A stretch of DNA of 64,000 nucleotides from JAKLIX01 sp964605655 (GTDB lineage Bacteria; Bacteroidota; Bacteroidia; Bacteroidales; CAIXZF01). The stretch covers positions 62,001 to 126,000 of the forward strand of contig CAZSDK010000008.1 in NCBI GenBank assembly GCA_964605655.1, in the 5' to 3' direction. Every line of letters begins with the position of its first letter. Position 1 is the stretch's first letter. The notes beneath the pieces were generated by a model that was not told where the DNA came from, did not search any database, and was given only the letters and a program-made list of their open reading frames with translations. The translations under genes were made by a program, and so were the position numbers. Positions 9,482 through 17,235 of the stretch are shown in pieces.

Positions 9482-9739
9482 TTAAACAGTGAATTTCATT
9501 ATCTGAATCTCCAGTCCCTCGATCGTCTTTAACTCATTTTCAAGGATATCCCATTCATCAGGCCGGCCGGTAAGTTGTAAAAGGATCATTCCGGTCCGGC
9601 TGCATTTATCGGCTGAGAGTTCGTGGAACCCCAAACGTGAACGGATCAACCGGGCATGCCTGCTGAGAACCTGCTGGGTCTGTCCCGATTCTTTGATCCG
9701 GTCGGTAATAAGCAGGCCTAATATGCGTATCTCATTCAT
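9482..9739 (-). CDS. TM1266-type iron-only hydrogenase system putative regulator (copy 1)
   Basis: 85 residues; same ACT-like fold signature as its downstream neighbour: ILGLLITDR, LIRSRLGFHEL, GMILLQLTG, then a final strand. The first copy after hydG, separated from it by 29 bases. Two divergent copies suggest either a heterodimer or separate ligands. Family membership rests on the conserved R.RLG...G.I.L.L spacing and on the genomic setting beside HydG; no cofactor ligands are evident. Confidence 0.75.
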   Translation of the reverse strand: MNEIRILGLLITDRIKESGQTQQVLSRHARLIRSRLGFHELSADKCSRTGMILLQLTGRPDEWDILENELKTIEGLEIQIMKFTV

Positions 9740-9768
9740 TAGATGTTTTTTGTAAAGATATATACCTT

Positions 9769-11199
9769 TTAAAAATAAAGATCCCGTTTCCCCTGTCTGA
9801 TCAGTTCAATTCTCTGGTTCAGTTCATCTACCTGGTGGGTAGAGGCCAGTTCTTCAATATTCTTTTGTATGACTTGGTAACCAAGGGTTTTTGTAGCTTC
9901 ATCCGCATAATCCTCCAGGTATTCGGCAAGGGTGAGGATGGCATTGGGGGAACAAAATCTCTTAATGAACCCCGGGACAGAAAATTCCATAAAATGTTCA
10001 CCTGTCCTGCCGGTCCTGTAACATGAGGTGCAAAAGGAGGGAAGATACCCCTCTGTGAGGAGTTCATCGATGATCTCATTAAGGGTCCGGGAATCGTTGA
10101 TGAAGAACTGTTCTTTGTTCAGATTTTGCAACTTTTCCATTCCTGAGTCGTGGTAGCTCCCCAGTTCCAGTTTGGTGCCACCATCGATCTGAGACACACC
10201 GAAGCGCATCACTTCTTTCCTGATCTGAGGGTTTTCCCTGGCGGTGAGTATCATTCCTGTATAAGGCACCGCAAGACGCAAAATAGCAACCAGTTTAACA
10301 AAATCATCATCAGGGACCTGGTGGAAACGGTCCGTCTGAACGGCATTGGCCAGCTTGATCCTTGGAAAGGAAATGGTATGAGGTCCTACATTATACACCG
10401 CTTCAAAGTGGTTGGCATGACGGACCAGTCCCATGACCTCGTACCTCCAGTCATACAGTCCGAACAAGGCTCCGATGCCTACGTCGTCAATCCCGGCTTC
10501 CTGGGCTCTGTCGAGACTCGTGAGCCTGTATTCAAAATTTTTTTTCTTACCGCCCAGATGGTATTGAGCATAAGCACCGGGATGATAAGTCTCCTGGAAA
10601 ACCTGGTAGGTACCGATACCGGATTCCTTAACAGTCCTGAATCCGCTGATTTCAAGAGGAGCCGCATTGATATTGACCCTGCGGATCTCTCCATTGCCTT
10701 TTTTAACCCCGTAAACCAGCCTGACCGTATGTGCAATGTACTCGGGCGAATAATCCGGATGTTCTCCATAAACCAGGATCAGCCTCTTCTGCCCGGTATC
10801 TTCCAGAGCTTCCACTTCCCTGATCAACTCCTCGTCTGTCAAGGTCGTCCTCACCGCTTCCTTGTTGGAGGTTCGGAAACCACAGTAGGAGCAATTATTC
10901 GTGCACTTATTACCGATGTATAGCGGGGCAAAAAGAACGATACGGTTACCGTATACTTTATCCTTCAGGGTCCTGGCTCCTTCCTTGATGAGTTCAATCA
11001 GTCCGGGATCATCGGCATTAAGGAGAACGGCGGTCTCCTCCAATGTTAACCTGTTTTTCTCGAGCGATTTGGAAACGATTTCCCTTACCCTTGACTCCGT
11101 TGGTTTGACCTTCCGGAGATAGGCCCAGATCTCATCAGGATCTATGAAAGCCTGCATCCTTTGGTCTTTAATACTGCACTTCTCAGGTTTAAATATCAT
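9769..11199 (-). CDS. hydG: [FeFe] hydrogenase H-cluster maturase HydG (radical SAM tyrosine lyase)
   Basis: 476 residues, normal HydG length. The radical-SAM cluster motif CTNNCSYC (CX3CX2C) lies about residue 97, in a TIM barrel (PF04055, with the thiamine/BATS-like region). The C-terminal auxiliary-cluster motif is present as CTSC followed 22 residues later by a third Cys (CX2CX22C), which separates HydG from ThiH. HydG cleaves tyrosine to p-cresol and makes the Fe(CO)2CN synthon for the H-cluster's two-iron site. The partner maturases HydE and HydF are not in this window. Start ATG at 11199, preceded by a plausible promoter at 11228-11235, so it probably has its own transcript even though it follows the sensory-hydrogenase operon in the same direction. 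Confidence 0.96.
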   Translation of the reverse strand: MIFKPEKCSIKDQRMQAFIDPDEIWAYLRKVKPTESRVREIVSKSLEKNRLTLEETAVLLNADDPGLIELIKEGARTLKDKVYGNRIVLFAPLYIGNKCTNNCSYCGFRTSNKEAVRTTLTDEELIREVEALEDTGQKRLILVYGEHPDYSPEYIAHTVRLVYGVKKGNGEIRRVNINAAPLEISGFRTVKESGIGTYQVFQETYHPGAYAQYHLGGKKKNFEYRLTSLDRAQEAGIDDVGIGALFGLYDWRYEVMGLVRHANHFEAVYNVGPHTISFPRIKLANAVQTDRFHQVPDDDFVKLVAILRLAVPYTGMILTARENPQIRKEVMRFGVSQIDGGTKLELGSYHDSGMEKLQNLNKEQFFINDSRTLNEIIDELLTEGYLPSFCTSCYRTGRTGEHFMEFSVPGFIKRFCSPNAILTLAEYLEDYADEATKTLGYQVIQKNIEELASTHQVDELNQRIELIRQGKRDLYF

Positions 11200-11227
11200 G
11201 AGTCGGTCGTGTCTTTAAATATTACTA

Positions 11228-11235
11228 CAAAATTA
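11228..11235 (-). promoter_or_regulatory. Possible -7 element of a hydG promoter
   Basis: On the minus strand this reads TAATTTTG, a full match to TAnnTTTG, 28 bases before the hydG start in the 98-base gap after the MBL-fold gene. No good -33 TTG at the usual distance and no Rex-like palindrome were seen here. Confidence 0.4.
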
Positions 11236-11297
11236 CTTCAGCTTCCCTTTGTTTTCCACTTTGACATGATATTTTTAGGGTCCTCTTTCTTTCATCG

Positions 11298-12083
11298 TTA
11301 TAAATTAATTTCCAGATGGTCATAAGCGAGCTTAACATGAGGAGGAAGCTTTTTTTCGACTTCTTCATGTAACCCGATGAAATGGCTCATGTGGGTAAGA
11401 TATGCCTTCTCCGGCCTGACTTGTTCAATAATCTCCAACGCTTCGATCAGACAAAAATGTGAGTGATGCCGGGAGTTTCGTAGTGCGTTGATAATTAATA
11501 TCTTACTGTTGCAGAGCTTTTCTTTTTCCTTATCTTCAATGAAGCTGGCATCGGTAATATAGCTGAGGTCACCGAAACGGTATCCAAAGACCTCCATCTG
11601 ATGGTGCATCACCTTAACGGGGAGAATTTCCAGGTCTCCAATGCTGAATCCCTGCCCGCTGATGGTATGAAAATGCAGCTGGGGGGCACCAAAAAACCTT
11701 GTTTCTGCTTTAATGTAAGGGAATGACTGGTGTATCGCTTCAATGACCGCCTGGCTTCCATATACATCGATGGTCTTGTTCAGGACATAGTTAAATCCTC
11801 GTACATCGTCGAGCCCTCCGATATGGTCACGGTGCTCATGGGTAAAGAGGATAGCATCCACATTTTCCACTTTGTTGCTAATCATCTGATGCCTGAAATC
11901 AGGCCCGCAGTCGACAATGAGTGTCAGACCCATGGTTTGTATCATCAGTGAGGTGCGCAACCTTTTATCCCGGATGTCAGCAGATTTACACACGGCGCAA
12001 TCACAAGCAACTACCGGTACTCCGGTGGAGGTGCCGGTCCCCAGGAAAGTGATCTTCATGCTTGTTGTTGACTTGTTCATCAT
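11298..12083 (-). CDS. MBL-fold metallohydrolase, PhnP-like
   Basis: 261 residues. Opens with GTGTSTGVPV followed by CDCAVC, the structural zinc site of the PhnP branch, then the metallo-beta-lactamase motif THEHRDHIGG and later metal ligands in LTHMSH near the end. PhnP is a cyclic-phosphate phosphodiesterase; Bacteroidota have many paralogues of unknown substrate. Its ATG overlaps the ribF stop (TAATG), so translation is coupled to ribF. It is the last gene of the nine-gene sensory-hydrogenase run. Why a phosphodiesterase ends this operon is not clear from sequence. Confidence 0.85.
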   Translation of the reverse strand: MMNKSTTSMKITFLGTGTSTGVPVVACDCAVCKSADIRDKRLRTSLMIQTMGLTLIVDCGPDFRHQMISNKVENVDAILFTHEHRDHIGGLDDVRGFNYVLNKTIDVYGSQAVIEAIHQSFPYIKAETRFFGAPQLHFHTISGQGFSIGDLEILPVKVMHHQMEVFGYRFGDLSYITDASFIEDKEKEKLCNSKILIINALRNSRHHSHFCLIEALEIIEQVRPEKAYLTHMSHFIGLHEEVEKKLPPHVKLAYDHLEINL

Positions 12084-13021
12084 TAAAATACCAGTTCTTC
12101 TATTTCTTTTTTGTCCGTGTTCAGGTAGGTTTTCAGTTGTAAAGAATCCGTAACAGGATCCAATTCCCTGATCATTTTATGGAAATGCAGGGTGACGGGT
12201 TCATTGGGCTGGAGAGAACTGTGTTCCAAAGGAAAGCAGTTCACGAGTGCCGGGTTTTTACCTGTTTCTCTTTGCGCTTGGGATTCACCGATAAGGACCA
12301 TGGCTTTCTGAAAACCGGGCCCCTGTGAAAAGGAACAGGCGTAGATACCGCGCGGTGGAACCAGTTTGCATTCTTCTTCAACACCGATCCTAAAACCCGG
12401 AACAGAAACTGGTGATTCCGCTTCGTTCGATATCATGGGTCCAATGATCATGTAGTAATGATCAAGGTATGCATTGGCTCTCTGGATTTTTCCTTCCTGA
12501 AGGGCTTTTCGGATTCTTGTTGAGCTAACAGTTTCATTCTCAATATCCTGTTCCGGGATTTCTTCCACTTCAAATCCATGATATTTCCCCATCTCACTCA
12601 GTATTTCGAAATCTCCTTCACGATTATGTCCGAAGTGGTGGTTGAATCCGATGATGACCCTGGAAGCATGAAGGTTTCCGACCAGGACGTTCCGAATAAA
12701 ATCGAAGGAGGATATTTTGGCGAATTCAGGGGTGAAATTGAGGATGATGAGGTTGTCAAGTCCGGTCTTACCGAGCAGAAGGATTTTTTCTTTTTGGGAA
12801 TTGATCAGGAATAGATCCTTGCCGGCGGTTTCAGGGTACAGCACCTTTCTAGGGTGGGGGTGAAAAGTGATCAGGGTGCTTTCTCCATTTGTCTCCCCGG
12901 CAATCCTGCACAAACGTTCAATGATGGTTTTATGGCCGATGTGAACTCCGTCGAAGGAACCGGTGGTCACAACGGCCCTGCGTATTTCTGAGACCTCTTC
13001 CAGGTCATAAAATATTTTCAT
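12083..13021 (-). CDS. ribF: RibF-type FAD synthetase with a degenerate riboflavin-kinase half
   Basis: 312 residues. The N-terminal FMN adenylyltransferase half is well kept: TTGSFDGVHIGH nucleotide site, FHPHP, GFNHHFGHNR and the SSTRIRKALQEG segment. The C-terminal half should be the riboflavin kinase (PF01687), but its signature GR-x-x-GFPTAN (Mg-ATP and flavin site) is absent; in its place is a stretch around residues 200-220 reading SPVSVPGFRIG, and the later catalytic-Glu region is also not recognisable. Only the RGIYAC strand and the general length persist. So the adenylylating reaction (FMN to FAD) looks feasible, while kinase activity is doubtful. Gap to rex is 8 bases. Flavin supply suits the FMN-dependent HydB proteins, but this copy may be specialised. 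Confidence 0.85.
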   Translation of the reverse strand: MKIFYDLEEVSEIRRAVVTTGSFDGVHIGHKTIIERLCRIAGETNGESTLITFHPHPRKVLYPETAGKDLFLINSQKEKILLLGKTGLDNLIILNFTPEFAKISSFDFIRNVLVGNLHASRVIIGFNHHFGHNREGDFEILSEMGKYHGFEVEEIPEQDIENETVSSTRIRKALQEGKIQRANAYLDHYYMIIGPMISNEAESPVSVPGFRIGVEEECKLVPPRGIYACSFSQGPGFQKAMVLIGESQAQRETGKNPALVNCFPLEHSSLQPNEPVTLHFHKMIRELDPVTDSLQLKTYLNTDKKEIEELVF

Positions 13022-13029
13022 GATGTTCT

Positions 13030-13662
13030 TTATTCTTCATGCATCCCTCTTTTCACGAAGTACGCGATTTTCTCAAGGGAAGTGATCATATCATATTCTT
13101 CCAGATAAATATTGGGAGGCACGTTAACCGGAGTGGGAGTGTAGTTCAGTATCCCTTTGATGCCTGACAGGACCAGGGATTCTGTGACGCGGGCGGATTC
13201 GTCACTGGGGACCGTCATGATGGCAATGCTGATGTTCTCTGTTCTGACCAGCTTATTGAGCATGTCAAGGTGATAACAGGGGACTCCGGCAAAGACCCGG
13301 TTCACTTTCTCCGGATTGATATCAAAGGCAGCTGTGATGGAAAGCTTGGCCCTTTTTCCGTTAAAGTAGCTGATCATGGCTCTTCCAAGATTACCAAGCC
13401 CAATGACCGCCACTTTAAGACCTTCTTCCGAATCGATGATTTGTCCAATAAGGCTGATCATCTCCCTGATCTCATACCCTTGCCTCAGGGTCCCTGAATA
13501 CCCGATCAGCATGATGTCCCGCCTGACCTGTACTGGGGTCAGATGGAGCATGGCAGCCAGTTCATGGGAGAAAATGAACGGCTTGTTCTTCGATAAAGCA
13601 ATCAATAATACCCTTCTGTACTGACTGAGCCTTTCAATCGTTTTTTCCGGTAGTTTTCTCAT
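13030..13662 (-). CDS. rex: Redox-sensing transcriptional repressor Rex
   Basis: 210 residues from the ATG at 13662 (MRKLPEKTIERL), a typical Rex start; a 21-codon upstream extension is not family-like. The N-terminal winged helix (~1-80) includes the recognition region TPVQVRRDIMLIGYSG; the C-terminal Rossmann domain has VIGLGNLGRAM for NADH/NAD binding, and the DITSLEKIAYF-type C-terminal swap helix is visible as DMITSLEKIAYF. Rex releases DNA when NADH is high. The gene overlaps the upstream kinase gene by 29 bases, so it is embedded in the sensory-hydrogenase operon. Rex-like boxes lie at that operon's promoter and at both other hydrogenase promoters in the window, which fits self-control and control of all three. 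Confidence 0.95.
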   Translation of the reverse strand: MRKLPEKTIERLSQYRRVLLIALSKNKPFIFSHELAAMLHLTPVQVRRDIMLIGYSGTLRQGYEIREMISLIGQIIDSEEGLKVAVIGLGNLGRAMISYFNGKRAKLSITAAFDINPEKVNRVFAGVPCYHLDMLNKLVRTENISIAIMTVPSDESARVTESLVLSGIKGILNYTPTPVNVPPNIYLEEYDMITSLEKIAYFVKRGMHEE

Positions 13663-14806
13663 TGGTTTCGGTTTGGTTGTTCTCAGGTTCTCTGGGAAGG
13701 GTAACCGTGAATAAGGTGCCTTCACCGGGTTTGCTTTTCAGTTCAATCGATCCGTGGTAACGTTCGACAATTTTTTTAACGATCGACAATCCCAGGCCAC
13801 TGCCTGTGATGTTCCTGGTATCAGGGTTCTTGATCCTCACAAAGTCGTTGAATATCTGCTCCTGGTCTTTAACAGCAATGCCAATGCCGGTGTCAGCCAC
13901 CATTATGACCAGGTGGTCTTTAAAACTCTTAAGGGTGCAGTCGACCCTTCCACCCGGTTTATTATATTTTACCGCGTTGGAGATGAGGTTATTGATAATG
14001 ATCTGTAACTCATTCGAATCACCCATCATGCAAATTTTTTCACTGGCATTCAAATAAAGATTCAGGTCTTTTTGGATCGCATAGGGTCGCATGGTGTCCA
14101 ATGCGATCAAAGCTAATTCATTAAGACATACCTTTCCGAATTCTTTATCACTTTTTCCGGATTCTATGCGTGTGAGATCAAGTAAATCCATGATCAGCAC
14201 CCGCATCCCTTTGATACGGTCAAGAGAACGGTCGATCATCTCCATATAGGGCTCAACCTGGTCACCGAACTGTTTTTCTCTGATCATTCTCAGATATCCT
14301 TCAATGGCATTCAGGGGTGCCTTAAGCTCATGGGAAACCACAGAAAGAAACTGAAAACGGATTTGTTTGCCTTCTTTGTTGAGCTTCTGGGTCATCCTCC
14401 TCAGGAACAACTGTTTGGCAATATTCTCCATGGAAGAGCGCAGTTCCTGCGGGGTGAAAGGCTTGGGAATGAAATCAAATGCTCCGTCCCGTGTTGCTTT
14501 CACAGCCAGCTCAAGAGAAGCATAAGAGGTGATCATGACGACCAGGGTGTCGATCTGGTTTTTTCTGATATATTCCAGGACTTCAACGCCTTGTATCCCG
14601 GGAAGTTTGTTGTCGAGCAGGATGATATCGGGGACTTTCCTGGTCACCATCGCCAAAGCCTCCTCACCAGTCCCTGCTTCCCATACATCAAATTCAACGT
14701 GGTCATCCATGAAAGGATAATCCACCCGGAAATTCTGGAGTATCCTTTTAGTGCCCGACCGTATGCCGGGTTCATCGTCAACGACTAATACTGAGAAGAT
14801 TGCCAT
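13634..14806 (-). CDS. Response receiver-histidine kinase hybrid (REC-HisKA-HATPase)
   Basis: 390 residues. N-terminal receiver (~1-130): VVDDEPG, phosphoacceptor Asp in LLDNKLPG, Thr/Ser in MITSYAS and Lys in IPKPF. Then HisKA (~150-225) with SVVSHELKAPLNA and HATPase (~260-375) with NLISNAVKYN, DTGIGI and GSGLGLSIV. No membrane segment. Such proteins typically sit mid-relay: the receiver accepts phosphate from another kinase and gates the kinase half. Neighbours make the hydrogenase-kinase fusion and the lone receiver obvious relay partners. No DNA-binding output domain occurs in this gene or its partners, so the final target is unknown. The 3' end overlaps rex. Confidence 0.88.
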   Translation of the reverse strand: MAIFSVLVVDDEPGIRSGTKRILQNFRVDYPFMDDHVEFDVWEAGTGEEALAMVTRKVPDIILLDNKLPGIQGVEVLEYIRKNQIDTLVVMITSYASLELAVKATRDGAFDFIPKPFTPQELRSSMENIAKQLFLRRMTQKLNKEGKQIRFQFLSVVSHELKAPLNAIEGYLRMIREKQFGDQVEPYMEMIDRSLDRIKGMRVLIMDLLDLTRIESGKSDKEFGKVCLNELALIALDTMRPYAIQKDLNLYLNASEKICMMGDSNELQIIINNLISNAVKYNKPGGRVDCTLKSFKDHLVIMVADTGIGIAVKDQEQIFNDFVRIKNPDTRNITGSGLGLSIVKKIVERYHGSIELKSKPGEGTLFTVTLPREPENNQTETNEKTTGKND

Positions 14807-14826
14807 GGGTGTTTGCTGGTTTGGAA

Positions 14827-15222
14827 TCAGATATTAAGGAGCTTCATTATTTCCTTGTACAATTGGTCGGTCCTTATGCCTTTATCGAGAAATACATCTG
14901 CTTTGATCCAGTTGGTATCTTCACCAGGAGTGGCATCAAACTGTATCCCGGTCTCCGCGGTTACTCCTGTGGAAATAATGACCGGAAGCCCGGGGTACCT
15001 GCTTTTGATCTTATACGACAGGATGAATCCACTGTCATCTGTTTCCATCATCAGGTCAAGGATGGCCAGGTCAGGACGGATGCTTTCCAGGATTTTCTCT
15101 GCTTCCTTCTGTCCTTCAGCTGTAATGACCTGAAATCCAAACTGACTCACCTTGTGTTTCATTTGGAACAGATAGTCGGCATCATCATCTACAATGAGTA
15201 TGATCTTCGTTTCGGGGTTCAT
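14827..15222 (-). CDS. Stand-alone response-regulator receiver
   Basis: 131 residues, receiver domain only. Acidic pocket VDDDAD, phosphoacceptor in ILDLMM, Thr in IISTGV and the conserved Lys in FLDKG are all present. There is a short insertion (EDTNWIKAD) before the Lys. No output domain, so it is a CheY-like shuttle or phosphate sink. It begins 3 bases after the hydrogenase-kinase fusion and ends 20 bases before the receiver-kinase gene; the order kinase, receiver, receiver-kinase suggests one phosphorelay. Confidence 0.88.
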   Translation of the reverse strand: MNPETKIILIVDDDADYLFQMKHKVSQFGFQVITAEGQKEAEKILESIRPDLAILDLMMETDDSGFILSYKIKSRYPGLPVIISTGVTAETGIQFDATPGEDTNWIKADVFLDKGIRTDQLYKEIMKLLNI

Positions 15223-15225
15223 ATT

Positions 15226-17235
15226 TTAAATTCCGTTAGTTGTTTCATCAGAGAGCCTGGGCAGTGTTATCCTGAAGGATGTTCCCGTAGGTCCCTTGCT
15301 TTTGTCAGCATTGGAAGTGAGGGTCACATTGCCTTTGTGCATTTTTACGATACCATATATAATAGGCAGCCCTAGGCCGGTCCCTTTTCCCAGTCCCTTT
15401 GTCGTGAAAAAGGGAGTGAAGACCTTATCCATATCCGTTTCCGGGATACCGGTACCCGTATCTGAGAATGTAAAGATAAAATCATCGGGTGTACTTTCAA
15501 TGTCAATGCTGAGCCGGCCTCCCTGAGGCATCGCATCCACAGAGTTCTTCATCAGGTTGATGAATACCTGGGCCATCTGGTCGAAATCGAGCCAGGTGCT
15601 CAGGTCACTGGTGTTAAGGTTCACTTCGATGTTGATATCTTCAGGTATCAGCACGGAACTCAGGCTGTGATCAAGCAACATCCTGATATCGATCTTCTTA
15701 AGGTTGACTTTGTTTTTTCTTGCGAAATTCAGAAGGCCGCCTACTATTTTTTTACAACGGTCAGCTTGTTCAACAATGAGTTTGAGATCATCACGTAAGG
15801 GACTGTCATCCCTGCTTTCATCGAGGATGATATTTGAGTACATGGTGATGACGCCGAGCGGGTTGTTCAACTCATGGGCTATTCCGGCAGAGAGTTGCCC
15901 CAATGAGGCCAGTTTTTCCGACTGTTGCAGTGCCAGCTGGGTCGTTGCAAGCTTCTCATTGGAGATATTGAGTTCTTTGATATAATTGTGAAGTTTCTCA
16001 ATGGTATGGGGAAGACACATCTCATTCTCGGCAAGCCCCTGGATGATCGCAATGGCATGCTCTATGCAGGTATCATATCCGCATGCTCCGCAATTGAGAA
16101 GGTCGGTGGCGGTGAACTTGCCCATGGAGTGCATGGTTTTGTCAATTGATTCATCGGAAGGCATCGAGAGCCTTCTGTCTTTGGATGTGAATTGACGTTG
16201 GTAATCCAGGTGTGCAAAGGCTTCAACCTGTGCATCCATAGCCGCCAGGTCCATGGATTTCACCTTGTCGTGAACATAATGGGTGAGATGGTTTCTCCTG
16301 GAGTATTTCTTCCCGTTGGGAGACATGCCGGCTCCCATGATACATCCTTCACAGCACAGCAATTCCATGTGGCGGGTTTGGACCAGCCCTTCCTCAAATT
16401 CTTTAATGGCATCCCTGATGTTGATCCGGCCTTCTGCAAGCAATATATCACCTTCAGCAAGTTCCGAATCCAGCTGAGAGGTTTGCAGCAGACCGCCACT
16501 GATAGGGAATAATGCCCCTCTTCCTCCGTAGGGAGGATCAAAAGGAGTGGGAATGGTATTCTCAGGCCTGATTCCTTTGAGATCGAACATCTCTCTGATC
16601 TCCCTGAAAGTAAGAACGATGTCAACTTCCTCTGATTCAGCCTTTTTAGCTATGCATGGGCCAATAAAGACGGTTTTACAGTCCTCACCGTATTTTTCCC
16701 TGACGATGCGGGTCATGGCAATCATGGGCGATACGATGGGAGCCAGCTGTGGTACCAGGTTGGGATGATAATGTTCAATGAAATAAACGATAGCAGGACA
16801 GTCAGAGGTGATGAGCGTTCCATCCTGGTGACTTGTCAGAAGATGTTGATATTCTCTGGCTACCATGTCGGCGCCAAAAGCGACCTCGGTAACATAATCG
16901 AAACCCATCTGGTGCAACATTCCAACCAGTATTTCCGGACTTTTCAGTTCTGTGAACTCGGCTGCAAAACTCGGTGCCAGGCAGGCTGCCACCTTGTGGT
17001 CGGATTCTAACAATCTAAGTGCTTCGTCGACTGTTTTCAGGTAAACTTTGGCATCCTGACTGCATACTTTCACACAGTTACCGCATCCGATACACCTTTC
17101 GTGGATCACTTCGGCCTGGCCATTAATGATCTTGATGGCTTTGGCCGGACACTCCCTGAGGCATGTATAACAAACCCTGCAACGGTCTTTGACCGTGAAC
17201 ACCAGTTGTTGTCTGAAGGAATCACCTGTTGTCAT
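15226..17235 (-). CDS. Sensory [FeFe]-hydrogenase domain fused to a histidine kinase
   Basis: 669 residues in one polypeptide: two N-terminal 4Fe-4S motifs (Cys19/22/25/29 and Cys48/51/54/58), an H-cluster domain (~75-340), a CGACGYDTC cluster domain (~385-415), a coiled linker, and a HisKA plus HATPase kinase (~440-665; AHELNNPLG, NLMKNSVDA, GTGLGLPI). H-cluster loops are kept as TSDCP (Cys146), GPCIAKKAE (Cys194) and CCEGC (Cys295/298), so cluster binding is plausible, but the proton-relay Cys just before Cys146 is Asp and the usual relay glutamates are absent. This resembles sensory (group C-like) hydrogenases, here directly joined to a kinase. It overlaps the upstream HydA-like gene by ATGA. 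Likely role: H2 or redox input to the relay encoded next. Activity is not proven. Confidence 0.9.
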   Translation of the reverse strand: MTTGDSFRQQLVFTVKDRCRVCYTCLRECPAKAIKIINGQAEVIHERCIGCGNCVKVCSQDAKVYLKTVDEALRLLESDHKVAACLAPSFAAEFTELKSPEILVGMLHQMGFDYVTEVAFGADMVAREYQHLLTSHQDGTLITSDCPAIVYFIEHYHPNLVPQLAPIVSPMIAMTRIVREKYGEDCKTVFIGPCIAKKAESEEVDIVLTFREIREMFDLKGIRPENTIPTPFDPPYGGRGALFPISGGLLQTSQLDSELAEGDILLAEGRINIRDAIKEFEEGLVQTRHMELLCCEGCIMGAGMSPNGKKYSRRNHLTHYVHDKVKSMDLAAMDAQVEAFAHLDYQRQFTSKDRRLSMPSDESIDKTMHSMGKFTATDLLNCGACGYDTCIEHAIAIIQGLAENEMCLPHTIEKLHNYIKELNISNEKLATTQLALQQSEKLASLGQLSAGIAHELNNPLGVITMYSNIILDESRDDSPLRDDLKLIVEQADRCKKIVGGLLNFARKNKVNLKKIDIRMLLDHSLSSVLIPEDINIEVNLNTSDLSTWLDFDQMAQVFINLMKNSVDAMPQGGRLSIDIESTPDDFIFTFSDTGTGIPETDMDKVFTPFFTTKGLGKGTGLGLPIIYGIVKMHKGNVTLTSNADKSKGPTGTSFRITLPRLSDETTNGI

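Noticed and set aside
10150..10923. A 257-codon open frame on the plus strand inside hydG
   Set aside because: It is antisense to the strongly conserved radical-SAM gene, its translation has no family-like pattern, and it has no start context.
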